Assembly: GCA_018401965.1 (NCBI GenBank)
Contig: JAGYJU010000020.1
Span: 372,001 to 436,000, forward strand
Direction of reading: 5' to 3'
DNA: 64,000 nucleotides
From: Roseicyclus sp.
GTDB lineage: Bacteria > Pseudomonadota > Alphaproteobacteria > Rhodobacterales > Rhodobacteraceae
Shown here: positions 52,546 to 62,853 of the stretch, one piece after another
Layout of the letters: each line of letters begins with the position of its first letter
Numbering within the stretch: the first letter of the stretch is position 1
Translations under genes and position numbers: made by a program
Notes under the pieces: generated by a model
The model's input: only the letters and a program-made list of their open reading frames with translations
Told to the model about the DNA's origin: nothing
Database searches by the model: none

Positions 52546-53808
52546 TCAGGCCGCGAGAGCCGGTGCCCTGTCCTTGAGCGGGATTTCCCGGATCGGCAGA
52601 TGGACGATGGCCGAGAGCGCGCCGACCGCGACGCCGATCCACCAGACGGCGGTGTAATCGCCATAGGTGTCATAGAGCGCGCCGCCCAGCCAAACGCCCA
52701 TGAAGCTGCCCAGTTGGTGCGAAAAGAACACCAACCCGTAAAGCGTGCCCATGTAGCGCAGCCCGTAGATATGGCCGATCAGCCCCGAGGTCAGCGGCAC
52801 GGTCGCCAGCCACAGCGCGCCCATCACGATGGAAAAGGCGATCACGGTTTCCGGCGTGATCGGCAGGATGATGAACAGCCCCGCCGCCAGCGTTCGGCCC
52901 AGGTAGATACCCGCCAGGAGGTAGCGTTTGGCATAACGGTTGCCGAGCCATCCGGCGGTGATGGTGCCCAGGATATTGGCCAGCCCGATCAGCGAAATCG
53001 CCACCGCCCCCAGCGCCGAGGTGGTGGTGATGCCGATGCCCGCCAGCATCGAGCCGGGGTCGATCGGGCCGCAGAGTTCGGTCACGAAGGCGGGGAAATG
53101 CGCGGTGATGAAGCCAAGCTGGTAGCCGCAGGAGAAAAAGCCGATGAAGATCAGCGCGAAGGACGGATCGCGCAAGGCCTTGCCGATGATCTGGCGCATG
53201 GTGTCTTCGACCTCTGCCTTGGTGGCGCGGGCGGGCGCGCGCAACAACGGCAGGGCAAACAGGGCGGACAGGATCATCGCGGCAAAGATCACGAACACGG
53301 TCTGCCACGGAAAGATCGACAACAGGCCCTCGGCCAGGGGCGCGCCGAACACCTGCCCGGCCGATCCGGCGGCGGTGGCGATGCCCAGCGTGACCGAGCG
53401 GTTCTTGTCGGATGCGGCGCGCCCCACGATGGCGAGGATGACGCCAAAGCCGGTGCCCGCGATGCCGAAGCCGACCAGGATTTCCAGCATCTGATGCTGG
53501 CCCGGCGTGATCGCATAGGATGACAGCACAAGCCCCGCCGCATACAAAAGCGCGCCAAGGATGATCGCGCGGCGATTGCCGAACCGGTCGGCAATCGCGC
53601 CGAAGACCGGTTGGCCGATGCCCCAGGCCAGGTTCTGGATCGCGATGGCCAGGCTGAATTCGGCGCGCAGCCAGCCGAAATCTTGTGCGATGGGGATCTG
53701 GAACACCCCGAAACTGGCGCGGATCGCAAAGCTGATCAGGATGATGATGCAACCACCGATCAGGACCGGGGTGAACAGGCTGTCATTGGCGGGCGTCTGG
53801 CGGGTCAT
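52546..53808 (-). CDS. MFS transporter
   Basis: 420 residues from ATG 53808 (a GTG six bases upstream is possible). Twelve hydrophobic segments, MFS loop motifs ADRFGNRRAIILG and GNRYAKR, resembling oxalate/formate-antiporter or monocarboxylate-type permeases. Substrate unknown. Divergent from zapE, with 125 bases between. Confidence 0.87.
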   Translation of the reverse strand: MTRQTPANDSLFTPVLIGGCIIILISFAIRASFGVFQIPIAQDFGWLRAEFSLAIAIQNLAWGIGQPVFGAIADRFGNRRAIILGALLYAAGLVLSSYAITPGQHQMLEILVGFGIAGTGFGVILAIVGRAASDKNRSVTLGIATAAGSAGQVFGAPLAEGLLSIFPWQTVFVIFAAMILSALFALPLLRAPARATKAEVEDTMRQIIGKALRDPSFALIFIGFFSCGYQLGFITAHFPAFVTELCGPIDPGSMLAGIGITTTSALGAVAISLIGLANILGTITAGWLGNRYAKRYLLAGIYLGRTLAAGLFIILPITPETVIAFSIVMGALWLATVPLTSGLIGHIYGLRYMGTLYGLVFFSHQLGSFMGVWLGGALYDTYGDYTAVWWIGVAVGALSAIVHLPIREIPLKDRAPALAA

Positions 53809-53933
53809 TGGCACGGTGTCCCTTGTGGCTGGCGGCAGGTTGCATGACCGTTGTCGCGCGTCAATTCACCCGGTGTGACAGGGGTGCAAGACCCGGCTTA
53901 ACCCCGCGCGCGAATGGCGCTAATCAGGCGGCC

Positions 53934-55034
53934 ATGGGACAGCATCTGCAAGCCATTTACGACACCCGCGTTTCCGAGGGCCTGTTGCGCCCCGACCCGG
54001 CGCAGCGCGCGGCGCTGGTGCGGCTGGAGGCGTTGCGCGAACGCCTGGAGGCGCAGGCGCGGCCAAAGCCGGGCCTTTTCGCGCGGTTTCGCAAGCCTGA
54101 ACCGCCCGAAGGCCCGCAGGGGATTTACCTTTGGGGCGGTGTCGGGCGCGGCAAGTCGATGTTGATGGACCTGTTCTATCACCACGCGCCAACGGTCGAA
54201 AAACGCCGGGTGCATTTTCATGCCTTCATGCAGGAGGTGCAGGCCGCCCTGCACGAGGCGCGCAAGACCGGGGTCGAGGATGCGATCAAGCCGGTGGCGG
54301 CCGATATCGCCAAGGGCTTGCGGCTCTTGTGTTTCGACGAGATGCAGATCACCGACATCGCCGATGCGATGATCGTCGGGCGGCTGTTCGAAAAGCTGTT
54401 CGCGGCCGGTGTCGTGATCGTGACCACGTCGAACCGCCATCCGCAGGATCTGTACAAGGACGGGTTGAACCGGGCGCTGTTCCTGCCCTTCATCAAGCTG
54501 TTGCAGGACCGGCTGGAGGTCGACCAGCTGGAGGCGATGACCGATTACCGGCAAGATCGGCTGGCCGGGTCGCCGGTGTATTTTTCGCCCTTGGGGGCGC
54601 AGGCCACGGCGGCCATCGACGAGATCTGGCGCGATCTGACCGGCGGCCGCGAGGAAGAGCTGTGCCTGGAGGTCAAGGGCCGCCAGGTGCGCTTGCCGCG
54701 CTACTGGGCGGGCATGGCGCGGGCCTCGTTCTGGGATCTCTGCGGCCAACCGCTGGGCCCGGCGGATTACCTGGCGCTGGTGGGGGCGGCCAAGCTCCTG
54801 GTGCTGGATGGCATCCCGCGCCTTGATGCGACCAAGTTCAACGAGGCGAAGCGGTTCGTGACGCTGGTCGATGCGCTGTACGAAGGACATGTGCGGTTGA
54901 TCTGTTCGGCGCAGGATCTGCCCGAACGCCTGTACCAGGAAGGATCGGGCAGTTTCGAGTTCGAACGCACCGCCAGCCGGTTGCGCGAGATGCAGGGCGC
55001 CGATTGGGGCAAGGGGCGCGACGGGGCGGGCTGA
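53934..55034 (+). CDS. zapE: ZapE/AFG1-like cell division ATPase
   Basis: 366 residues from ATG 53934; the longer upstream frame lacks family similarity. Walker A YLWGGVGRGKSMLMDLFY, Walker B LCFDEMQITDIADAMI, and VVTTSNRHPQDLYKDGL sensor region define the AFG1/ZapE family, which acts at the Z-ring or in membrane-protein quality control. Confidence 0.92.
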   Translation: MGQHLQAIYDTRVSEGLLRPDPAQRAALVRLEALRERLEAQARPKPGLFARFRKPEPPEGPQGIYLWGGVGRGKSMLMDLFYHHAPTVEKRRVHFHAFMQEVQAALHEARKTGVEDAIKPVAADIAKGLRLLCFDEMQITDIADAMIVGRLFEKLFAAGVVIVTTSNRHPQDLYKDGLNRALFLPFIKLLQDRLEVDQLEAMTDYRQDRLAGSPVYFSPLGAQATAAIDEIWRDLTGGREEELCLEVKGRQVRLPRYWAGMARASFWDLCGQPLGPADYLALVGAAKLLVLDGIPRLDATKFNEAKRFVTLVDALYEGHVRLICSAQDLPERLYQEGSGSFEFERTASRLREMQGADWGKGRDGAG

Positions 55035-55104
55035 CCGCACCGGCCCGGTCGCGACGCCGGTACAGGGCGGCAGGATAGCGGCGCCGATGACCCCACGAAA
55101 GGTC

Positions 55105-55121
55105 AGGGGTGACCCCTTTTT
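55105..55121 (+). terminator. Weak intrinsic terminator after zapE
   Basis: AGGGG-TGA-CCCCT followed by TTTT. The stem has only 5 pairs, so efficiency is doubtful, but it lies 70 bases after the zapE stop and before hupE. Confidence 0.4.
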
Positions 55122-55182
55122 CGCCATTGACCGTCGCGCCTGAACCCATACCCTGTCGCCGTCTTTTTCGCGGAGAATACCC

Positions 55183-55782
55183 ATGACCAATGTCTTGACG
55201 CACGGCCGGGCCATCGGGCTGGCGCTTGCCTTTGCCCTGATCGCACCCCAGGTGGCGGCCCATACGGGCGACGGCATCAACAGCGGGTTCGCCAGCGGGT
55301 TCTGGCACCCGATCTATGGTTGGGATCATGTGGTGGCGATGGTGGCCGTGGGCCTGTGGGGCGCCTTCCTGGGAAGCCCCGCGATCTGGATCTTGCCGGT
55401 TGTCTTTCCGCTGGTCATGGCCCTGGGTGGGGCGCTGGGTGTCATGGGTCTGCCCCTGCCGGCGGTCGAGACCGGCATTGCCTTGTCCGGTGTGGTGCTG
55501 GGCCTGTTGATCGTGTTTGCCGTGCGCGCGCCGATCTGGGTCGCGGCGGTCATCGTCGGGGTTTTCGCGATCTTTCATGGTCATGCCCATGGCACGGAAT
55601 TGCCCGAAGCCTTCAGCCCCTATGGCTACGCGGTGGGCTTTGTCATCGGCACCGGGCTATTGCACCTGGCAGGGATCGGTTTTGGCCTTTTGACCGCGTC
55701 GGATATCGGCAAGACCGCCGTGCGTGGTGCGGGCGGGGTTATCGCGCTGGTTGGCGCGGCCTTCCTGTTCGGGTTGGCCTGA
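55183..55782 (+). CDS. HupE/UreJ family membrane protein
   Basis: 199 residues: signal-like N-terminus ending at QVAAHTGDG, then about six transmembrane helices. The HupE/UreJ signature is the His/Asp-rich GFWHPIYGWDHVVAMVAVG; a second His cluster FHGHAHGTELPE follows. These proteins are thought to be nickel or cobalt permeases. No urease or hydrogenase genes are in the window. Confidence 0.88.
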   Translation: MTNVLTHGRAIGLALAFALIAPQVAAHTGDGINSGFASGFWHPIYGWDHVVAMVAVGLWGAFLGSPAIWILPVVFPLVMALGGALGVMGLPLPAVETGIALSGVVLGLLIVFAVRAPIWVAAVIVGVFAIFHGHAHGTELPEAFSPYGYAVGFVIGTGLLHLAGIGFGLLTASDIGKTAVRGAGGVIALVGAAFLFGLA

Positions 55783-55787
55783 TCCCC

Positions 55788-56399
55788 TTGCTTTGGCGGC
55801 TGGGCCTATCTGCGGCGTTTGCCGCGCTTGGCGGGCGGGCGGATGCGCATGCCTTTCAGGGCGGCGCGGAACCCTATGCCCAGTTCATCGAGGGGGCCGG
55901 GGTCATCGTGACCTCTCCGGCCATCCTGTTGCCGATCGTCGCCATGGGCATTGCCATCAGCCTGTGGGACACGGACGGTTTGCCGCGCGTCTGGCCCCAT
56001 GCCATCATTGGCCAGATCATCGGGGTTGTCCTGGGGCCTCTGGTTGGCGTCTGGATCGCGGCGGTTTTCATCGGATTGGGCGTGGTCATTGCCTGTCTTG
56101 CGGCCCTTTGGCCCGAAAATCGCCACCCGGTCATCGCCGCATTCACGGGGTTGATCGGTTTGGCGGCCATGGCCACAGCCCTGCAAGGGCATGGGTTGTT
56201 CGACCTGTCGGTGTTCATCCACCTGGGCATCCTGTTTGCTGCGAACATGATCCTCGCGGCGGGTGCGGGCGCTGCGGCGCTTGCGCTGGACAAGGTGCCC
56301 GCACCGTGGATGCGCATCGGCTGGCGGGTGGTTGCATCCTGGATCGGTGCGATCCTGATGCTGTTCCTGGCCTTTGGCCTGCGTGGTGCGATCAGCTGA
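55788..56399 (+). CDS. Second HupE/UreJ-like membrane protein
   Basis: About 203 residues from a TTG at 55788; CTG at 55779 is another possible start and no ATG is available. N-terminal signal-like segment ending ADAHAFQGG, then five or six helices (SPAILLPIVAMGIAISLW ... MILAAGAGAAALAL). It begins next to the hupE stop and seems translationally coupled; the pair probably works together in metal uptake. Its last 8 bases overlap the convergent gene at 56392. Confidence 0.65.
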   Translation: MLWRLGLSAAFAALGGRADAHAFQGGAEPYAQFIEGAGVIVTSPAILLPIVAMGIAISLWDTDGLPRVWPHAIIGQIIGVVLGPLVGVWIAAVFIGLGVVIACLAALWPENRHPVIAAFTGLIGLAAMATALQGHGLFDLSVFIHLGILFAANMILAAGAGAAALALDKVPAPWMRIGWRVVASWIGAILMLFLAFGLRGAIS

Positions 56400-56913
56400 C
56401 CGGGATCGAGGGATCACAATTCAGGCGCACCTCCATTGGATAGGCCTGAAGCGGGGTGAAGGGATCGATCGAACTTGCCTCGATCCAGGTGTTGTCGATG
56501 CAGACATCCTGTGCCCAGTTGCCGCCGTTGAAGCCGAAACCGCCATCCGCGCCGCAATCATTGACCTCGCCGTTGGCGTTCCATTCCTGGTAGGTCTGTT
56601 GGCTGCGCGATCCGCCGGTGGGAAATTGCAGGTTTCGAGTGTCGAAATGCAACAACCAGGATGTGTCCGGGGTCAGCATCTCGAGCGACCAGAACCCGAT
56701 GGGCAGCCCATCATGGAACCCCTGGATGCGAAAGCCCGTGACCTGCGTTTCGTTGATGATGCCGGTGTTCAGAAGCGTCTTGGGAAATTCGATCTGGCCT
56801 TGCATCGTATAGCCATTGGCCCCGATCCAGCAGAACTGGAACCGCGCCTCGGCCAGGGCGGGCTGGGCGGCAAGCGCCGTGACGGCGGCAAGGGCAAGGC
56901 TGCGGATCAACAT
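56392..56913 (-). CDS. Exported hypothetical protein
   Basis: 173 residues from ATG 56913. Signal peptide MLIRSLALAAVTALAAQPAL with cleavage near ALA-EAR. Mature part has four Cys (FQFCWIGANG, VNDCGADG, QDVCIDN, RLNCDPS), enough for two disulfides, and many aromatic residues. Family not recognised. Lies downstream of folC on the same strand. Confidence 0.75.
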   Translation of the reverse strand: MLIRSLALAAVTALAAQPALAEARFQFCWIGANGYTMQGQIEFPKTLLNTGIINETQVTGFRIQGFHDGLPIGFWSLEMLTPDTSWLLHFDTRNLQFPTGGSRSQQTYQEWNANGEVNDCGADGGFGFNGGNWAQDVCIDNTWIEASSIDPFTPLQAYPMEVRLNCDPSIPVS

Positions 56914-56965
56914 GGGGCAAACCTTGGCGGCGAAGCGCTGTCCGTCAAGGGCCGATGCCGCAAGA

Positions 56966-58240
56966 TCACCCGTTTTCCTTGAGGATTTCCCCGGCAAGAT
57001 ACAGCGATCCACAGATCAGGATGCGCGCCTGCGGGGCCTGTGCGGTGATTTCGGCCAGGGCCTGGGCCACGCCATCGGCAACATGCGCGTCCAGACCGGC
57101 CTGCGTTGCGGCGGTTGCCGTGGCGGTCGCGGGCAGGGTCGCCGCCTGACCGGGGATCGACACGGCATGCAGGCTTTGGGCGACCCGGGCCAGCGGTGCC
57201 ATGTAGCCGGTCACATCCTTGGTGTTCAGCATCCCGCAGATCAGGTGCGTGGGCCGCGCGGGCATCTCGGCCAAGAGCGCCGCGATGGCGATGGCGGCAT
57301 GGGGGTTGTGACCGCCATCCAGCCACAGCTCTGCCTCGGGGGCCAAATCGTGCAACGGGCCATGGCGCAACCGCTGCATGCGGGCGGGCCAGATGACATT
57401 GGTCATCGCCGCCTCGCAGGCGGTTTCACCTTGGCCAAGGGCGCGCAAGGCGGCCAGGGCCATGCCCGCGTTTTCCACCTGGTGCGCGCCGGGCAGCGCC
57501 GGCTTGGGCAGATCGAGCAGCCCGGTTTCATCCTGGAACACCAGCCGCCCGGCCTCTTCCCAGACCTGCCAGTGCTGGCCATGGGCGATGACGGGCGCGC
57601 CAAGACGGGCCGCCTGCGCCTCGATCACCTCGAGCGCCGCGTCCTGTTGGCGGCCCACGATCACCGGCACACCGCGCTTGATGATCCCGGCCTTTTCCGC
57701 AGCGATTTTCGCCAGCGTGTCGCCCAGGTATTGCTGATGATCCAGATCGACGGGGGTGATGACCGTGATCGCGGGGCCGTCGATGACATTGGTGGCATCC
57801 AGCCGCCCACCCAGCCCGACCTCGAGCAAGGTGTAATCGGCGGGCGTATCGGCAAAGGCGGCAAAGCCCGCCGCCGTCGTGATCTCGAAAAAGGTGATAG
57901 GATCTGGGCCGTTGGCGGCAAGGCACCGATCCAAGATCGCGGCAAGGCGCGCCTCGTCGATCAGGGTGCCCGCCACGCGGATGCGTTCGTGAAACCGCGC
58001 CAGATGTGGCGAGGTATAGGCGTGACAGGTCAACCCCGCCCCTTCCAGCCCGGCGCGGATCATCGCCTGGGTCGATCCCTTGCCATTGGTGCCCGCGATG
58101 TGGATGACCGGCGGCACCCGGCGTTCGGGATGATCCAGCGCGGCGAGAATGCGGTGCATCCGGTCCAGCGTCAGGTCGATGATCTTGGGATGAAGCGACA
58201 TCATCCGGTCAAGGAGGACATCCGACGATGGCAAGTTCAC
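56966..58240 (-). CDS. folC: Folylpolyglutamate synthase / dihydrofolate synthase
   Basis: Mur-ligase family enzyme adding glutamate to dihydropteroate and folates. 424 residues. P-loop [17 protein letters not shown] at about 47-63, [15 protein letters not shown] and the C-terminal [12 protein letters not shown] are diagnostic. Overlaps accD by 4 bases, the common accD-folC arrangement. Confidence 0.95.
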   Translation of the reverse strand: MNLPSSDVLLDRMMSLHPKIIDLTLDRMHRILAALDHPERRVPPVIHIAGTNGKGSTQAMIRAGLEGAGLTCHAYTSPHLARFHERIRVAGTLIDEARLAAILDRCLAANGPDPITFFEITTAAGFAAFADTPADYTLLEVGLGGRLDATNVIDGPAITVITPVDLDHQQYLGDTLAKIAAEKAGIIKRGVPVIVGRQQDAALEVIEAQAARLGAPVIAHGQHWQVWEEAGRLVFQDETGLLDLPKPALPGAHQVENAGMALAALRALGQGETACEAAMTNVIWPARMQRLRHGPLHDLAPEAELWLDGGHNPHAAIAIAALLAEMPARPTHLICGMLNTKDVTGYMAPLARVAQSLHAVSIPGQAATLPATATATAATQAGLDAHVADGVAQALAEITAQAPQARILICGSLYLAGEILKENG

Positions 58241-59148
58241 GGCGCGGTCTTTTCCGTTGCGGTGGCTTCCGGCGCGGGCAGGTCACCGGCTACGGCGGGC
58301 GGCATGCCGGTCAGCATCCGGGTGATGGTGATCAACTCTTCGCGCAGCTTGCCGCGCGGCGTGACCCGGTCAAGCATCCCGTGATCCAGCAGGTATTCGG
58401 CGCGCTGGAACCCTTCGGGAAGCTTTTCGCGGATCGTCTGTTCGATCACGCGGGGGCCGGCGAAACAGATCAGCGCGTTGGGTTCCGCGATCTGGATATC
58501 GCCCAGCATCGCGTAGGATGCGGTGACGCCGCCCGTGGTGGGGTGGGTCAGCACGACGATATAGGGCAGGCCCGCCTCTTTCAGCATCTGGATGGCGACG
58601 GTGGACCGGGGCATCTGCATCAGTGACAGGATGCCTTCCTGCATCCGTGCGCCGCCAGCGGCGGAAAACAGCACCAGCGGGCGTTTCAAGGCGACGGCGC
58701 GCTCGCAGGCGGCGATGATCGCGTTGCCGACATACATGCCCATCGATCCGCCCATGAAGGAAAAATCCTGCGCGGCGGCGACGATTGGGGTGCGCCCGAT
58801 TTCACCCTCTGCGACCAGCATCGCTTCGGTTTCGCTGGTGGTTTTCTGCGCCGATCGCAGCCGGTCGGGGTATTTCTTTTGGTCACGGAATTTCAGCGGA
58901 TCGTCGATGGGCCGGGGCACGGACACCTCGGCAAAGATGCCGCCGTCAAACAGCGCCTCGAAGCGCGCGCGCGGCGTGATCGCCATGTGATGCCCGCAAT
59001 TGGTGCAGACATTCAGCGCATCGGACAGTTCCCGGTGAAACAGCATGGTGCCGCATTCATCGCATTTGGACCAAAGGTTTTCGGGCATCTCGCGGCGCGA
59101 GAAGATCGAGTTGATCCGCGGGCGGACGTAATTGGTGATCCAGTTCAT
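58237..59148 (-). CDS. accD: Acetyl-CoA carboxylase carboxyltransferase subunit beta
   Basis: Carboxyltransferase beta chain in malonyl-CoA synthesis. 303 residues from ATG 59148; a GTG 15 bases upstream is less likely. N-terminal zinc ribbon CDECGTMLF and CTNCGHHM, crotonase fold with [14 protein letters not shown] and [16 protein letters not shown]. Coupled to folC. Confidence 0.96.
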   Translation of the reverse strand: MNWITNYVRPRINSIFSRREMPENLWSKCDECGTMLFHRELSDALNVCTNCGHHMAITPRARFEALFDGGIFAEVSVPRPIDDPLKFRDQKKYPDRLRSAQKTTSETEAMLVAEGEIGRTPIVAAAQDFSFMGGSMGMYVGNAIIAACERAVALKRPLVLFSAAGGARMQEGILSLMQMPRSTVAIQMLKEAGLPYIVVLTHPTTGGVTASYAMLGDIQIAEPNALICFAGPRVIEQTIREKLPEGFQRAEYLLDHGMLDRVTPRGKLREELITITRMLTGMPPAVAGDLPAPEATATEKTAP

Positions 59149-59232
59149 GGGTGGCTCCGGCACCGTTCCGTGACAGGGGAGCAGATAAGCGAGCCGCGCG
59201 CCACTTGCAATCGCGCGCTGGCTCTTGCGTGG

Positions 59233-60117
59233 TCAGGCGGGGCGCGTGACGATGCGAATGACCAGCCAGATCGCCGCCGTGACCGCCATGCCGGCAAACA
59301 GCATCGGCCGCAGATCGGCATCGGGCAGGCCCGACATCGGCAGGGTGTACAGGGCAAGGCCCGAGAGCGGCCCATCCAGCGCCACAAACAGGATCGCCAC
59401 CGCGTTATTGGCGAAATGAAACCCCCAGGCCGCGCCGATGGTGCCGGTGCGCGCGGTCAGATCGGCGGCGCAAAGCGCAAAGAGGAATACGGCCGCGACC
59501 ACGATCCAGGCATTGTCGCCCATCACGCCGGGTTGGTAATGCAACACGGCAAACAGGGCCGAGGGAAGACCCATCCAGATCAGCGGCTGTGCAAAGCGCG
59601 CCGCCAGCTGGCTTTGGATATAGCCGCGAAACAGCACTTCTTCGGCGCCCGTCTGCACGAGGATGCCGACCAGCGCCAGCGGCAGGAACGATGCCCAGAG
59701 CGCGATGTCGAGGTTGGGCACGGGGGCCATGCCCACGGGCAGCACCGCGGTCAGCCCGTTCAAGACCGCGCAGAATGCGGCGGCGATGGTGAAATCGCGC
59801 ATCAGCCGCCGGCGCGGCCCGAACAGCGTCGCCACGGCGCGCTTGTGCAGCAGACGCGCGGCCAACATCGCGCCTGCACCCATGCCGACGAAGCTTGCCA
59901 GCACCAAAAGCGTCGCGGTGGGCGTGTCGGCCTCGGCCATGCGGACCAGCCACATCGCGGCACCGTCCCGGCCGCTTACGGTGATCAGGATGGCATAGAT
60001 CACCCCGAACCCCGCCGCATAGACCAGCCCCATCACCACCAGCCCCACCAAAAGGCGCCAGGGCGCGGGGTAGACTCGGGCGGGCGCCAAAAACGCGGCG
60101 TGTTCTTGATACTGCAT
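59233..60117 (-). CDS. CPBP family intramembrane glutamic endopeptidase
   Basis: 294 residues, about eight hydrophobic segments. Abi/CPBP motifs: EEVLFRGY (Glu159, Glu160, Arg164), [11 protein letters not shown] with the first His, and [10 protein letters not shown] with the second His. Possible membrane protease; substrate unknown. Upstream of accD on the same strand and divergent from ilvD. Confidence 0.88.
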   Translation of the reverse strand: MQYQEHAAFLAPARVYPAPWRLLVGLVVMGLVYAAGFGVIYAILITVSGRDGAAMWLVRMAEADTPTATLLVLASFVGMGAGAMLAARLLHKRAVATLFGPRRRLMRDFTIAAAFCAVLNGLTAVLPVGMAPVPNLDIALWASFLPLALVGILVQTGAEEVLFRGYIQSQLAARFAQPLIWMGLPSALFAVLHYQPGVMGDNAWIVVAAVFLFALCAADLTARTGTIGAAWGFHFANNAVAILFVALDGPLSGLALYTLPMSGLPDADLRPMLFAGMAVTAAIWLVIRIVTRPA

Positions 60118-60264
60118 CGGACCTGCCTGTGGCGGCTTTTCGTTGGATCAAGTCTAGACCGGGGGACGGGGCGCGGCAATCACGCTTGTCTGCCCTGCCC
60201 CCCGCGTCTATTTCAACGGAAACACATCGTTTACGCACAGATACCAAAGGGGAGGGCCTGCGCC

Positions 60265-61998
60265 ATGTCGAAGGGCAAGCTTGATAAATCGAACCTACCA
60301 AGCCGTCATGTGACCGAAGGCCCGTCGCGCGCGCCGCATCGGTCGTATTTCTACGCCATGGGGCTGAATGATGAAGAAATTCATCAGCCTTTCGTAGGCG
60401 TTGCGACCTGCTGGAACGAAGCGGCACCCTGCAACATCTCGCTGAACCGGCAGGCTCAGGCGGTCAAGGTCGGCGTCAAGAATGCCCATGGTACGCCGCG
60501 CGAGTTCACCACCATCACCGTCACCGACGGCATCGCGATGGGCCATGAAGGCATGCGCTCCAGCCTCGCGTCGCGCGATGCGATCACCGACACCGTCGAA
60601 TTGACCATGCGCGGCCATTGCTATGACGCGCTTGTGGGTCTGGCGGGTTGCGACAAATCGCTGCCGGGGATGATGATGGCGATGCTGCGGCTGAACGTGC
60701 CATCGGTGTTCATTTACGGCGGTTCCATCTTGCCGGGGCGTCTGGATGGCAAGGACATCACCGTTCAGGACGTGTTCGAGGCCGTGGGCCAGCACCAGGC
60801 GGGCAACCTGTCGGACGAGGCGCTGGCGATCATCGAACGCGTCGCCTGCCCCAGCGCCGGGGCATGTGGCGGCCAGTTCACCGCCAACACCATGGCCTGC
60901 GTGTCCGAGGCGATCGGCCTTGCGCTGCCCAATTCCTCCGGCGCGCCCGCGCCTTACGAATCCCGCGATCAATATGGCGTCGCCTCGGGCGAAGCGGTGA
61001 TGAAGCTGTTGGAACTGGGCATTCGCCCGCGCGACATCGTCACCCGCAAGTCGCTGGAAAACGCCGCGCGCGTCGTGGCCTGCACCGGCGGCTCGACCAA
61101 TGCGGGCCTTCACCTGCCCGCCATCGCCCATGAGGCGGGGCTTGATTTCGACCTGTTCGATGTCTGCGAGATCTTCAAGGACACGCCCTATTTCGTCGAT
61201 ATGAAGCCCGGCGGCCAATATGTCGCCAAGGATCTTTACGAAGTGGGCGGCGTGCCCGTCGTGATGAAGGAATTGCGCAAGATCGGCCTGATCCACGAAG
61301 ACTGCATGACCGTGACCGGGCGCAGCATGGGCGAAGAGCTTGACCTGATCACGCGCGAAGCCGATGGCAAGGTCATCTACCCCGCCGCAACGCCGATCAC
61401 GGCAACGGGCGGCGTTGTTGGCCTGCGTGGCAACCTGGCCCCCGAAGGCGCCATCGTGAAAGTGGCCGGCATGGCCTCCGAAGAGCAGGTGTTCACCGGC
61501 CCGGCCCGCGTGTTCGAATGCGAAGAAGACGCCTTCGAGGCGGTCAAGACCCGCGCCTATGCCGAGGGCGAGGTGATCGTCATTCGCAACGAAGGGCCCA
61601 AGGGTGGCCCCGGCATGCGTGAAATGCTGTCGACCACCTCGGCGCTGTCGGGACAGGGCATGGGCAAGAAGGTGGCGCTGATCACCGATGGCCGGTTCTC
61701 GGGCGCGACGCGCGGTTTTTGTGTCGGCCATGTCGGCCCCGAGGCAGCGGTTGGCGGCCCCATCGGCCTGCTGCAGGATGGCGACATGATCACCATCAAC
61801 GCGATCACCGGCGAATTGAGCGTGGCCTTGACCGATGCAGAGCTGGCCACCCGCCGCGCTGCATGGGCAGGCCCGCGCGAAACGATCTATGCCACCGGTG
61901 CGCTGTGGAAATATGCCCAGCTGGTCGGCCCTGCGGTGAATGGTGCCGTTACCCATCCGGGCGGCGCGAAAGAAAAGCATGTCTACGCGGATCTTTGA
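60265..61998 (+). CDS. ilvD: Dihydroxy-acid dehydratase
   Basis: Fe-S enzyme of branched-chain amino acid synthesis. 577 residues from ATG 60265, with GGGGAGG 10 bases before it; the much longer open frame upstream is not coding. Cluster cysteines are visible in [10 protein letters not shown] and [16 protein letters not shown], and GRFSGATRG near the C-terminus. The lipoprotein gene begins inside its 3' end. Confidence 0.97.
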   Translation: MSKGKLDKSNLPSRHVTEGPSRAPHRSYFYAMGLNDEEIHQPFVGVATCWNEAAPCNISLNRQAQAVKVGVKNAHGTPREFTTITVTDGIAMGHEGMRSSLASRDAITDTVELTMRGHCYDALVGLAGCDKSLPGMMMAMLRLNVPSVFIYGGSILPGRLDGKDITVQDVFEAVGQHQAGNLSDEALAIIERVACPSAGACGGQFTANTMACVSEAIGLALPNSSGAPAPYESRDQYGVASGEAVMKLLELGIRPRDIVTRKSLENAARVVACTGGSTNAGLHLPAIAHEAGLDFDLFDVCEIFKDTPYFVDMKPGGQYVAKDLYEVGGVPVVMKELRKIGLIHEDCMTVTGRSMGEELDLITREADGKVIYPAATPITATGGVVGLRGNLAPEGAIVKVAGMASEEQVFTGPARVFECEEDAFEAVKTRAYAEGEVIVIRNEGPKGGPGMREMLSTTSALSGQGMGKKVALITDGRFSGATRGFCVGHVGPEAAVGGPIGLLQDGDMITINAITGELSVALTDAELATRRAAWAGPRETIYATGALWKYAQLVGPAVNGAVTHPGGAKEKHVYADL

Positions 61999-62781
61999 TC
62001 CATACCGGCAGGCCGCGCGTGTTGCGGCCTGCCTTTTGATCTGTGCGGGTCTGGCGGGCTGTGGGGGCGTGGCGGCGGCATCAGCCTTGGGCCGCGCCCC
62101 GCCCCCGCCCCGGCGGAAATCGCGGTCACCGCCGAACAGATCGTGATCACCGGCCCGGCCGGGTATTGCGTCGATCCCACGGCCACCCGCAATTCGGACG
62201 ACACCGGCTTTGTCTTGCTGGGCAATTGCGCCGCCATCGCCAATTCCCGCCGCGCCGGCCAACCGATCACGCCCGCGGTCTTGACGGCGGCGGTATCCGA
62301 ACCCTCTGATGGTGGTCGGCTTGCCGATAGCCTGCTGGAACTGGACGGGTTTTTCCGCTCTGACGACGGGCGGCGCCTGCTGAGCCGCTCGGGCGAGGCG
62401 GAAACGGTCGCGGTGCTTGATACGTTGGTCGATGGCGACGTGTTCCTGTTGCAGGCCACAGACAGCAGCGATGGTGCCATCGAAGGGGTGCAGAACGAAT
62501 ATTGGCGCGCCTACATGGATGTTGGCACGCGAATTGCCACCCTGTCGGTGATCGCGTTGGAAGACAGCAGCCTGAGCCGCGAAGACAGCCTGACCACCCT
62601 GCGCGGTTTCGTGCAGGCGGTGCAGGGCGCCAATACCGGCGAACCTGCGGTGCCGGTGGCGCAACCCGCGCCCGTGGCGCCGCAACCGTCGCGTCAGCCG
62701 GAGCGGTCGACGCCAAGGAACTTGCCGCTTGATACCGGGCCGCTCTTTAATGTGGGCCTGTTTCGGCGGATACTGGGCTAA
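61979..62781 (+). CDS. Putative lipoprotein; one frameshift as sequenced
   Basis: Starts at ATG 61979, 20 bases inside ilvD. N-terminal signal [15 protein letters not shown] carries a lipobox (LAGC). The frame breaks in a C/G-rich run near 62111; with one added base it continues as [20 protein letters not shown] to the stop at 62781, about 267 residues. A predicted soluble domain (about 45-220) and a Pro/Gln-rich tail ([13 protein letters not shown]) follow. Family not recognised; the C-terminal part alone might start at ATC/GTG codons near 62143, but then it would lack the signal. Confidence 0.7.
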
Positions 62782-62853
62782 AGGTGCCATGGCCCCTGTG
62801 ACCTGACGGTGCCAGTGGTGGCCGGCCGGGTGTTTTGACGAGTGGAACGAGTA

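Noticed and set aside
58879..60264. Open frame extending ilvD far upstream
   Set aside because: It crosses the antisense strand of accD and the CPBP gene, lacks protein-like sequence, and a good ribosome site sits before ATG 60265.
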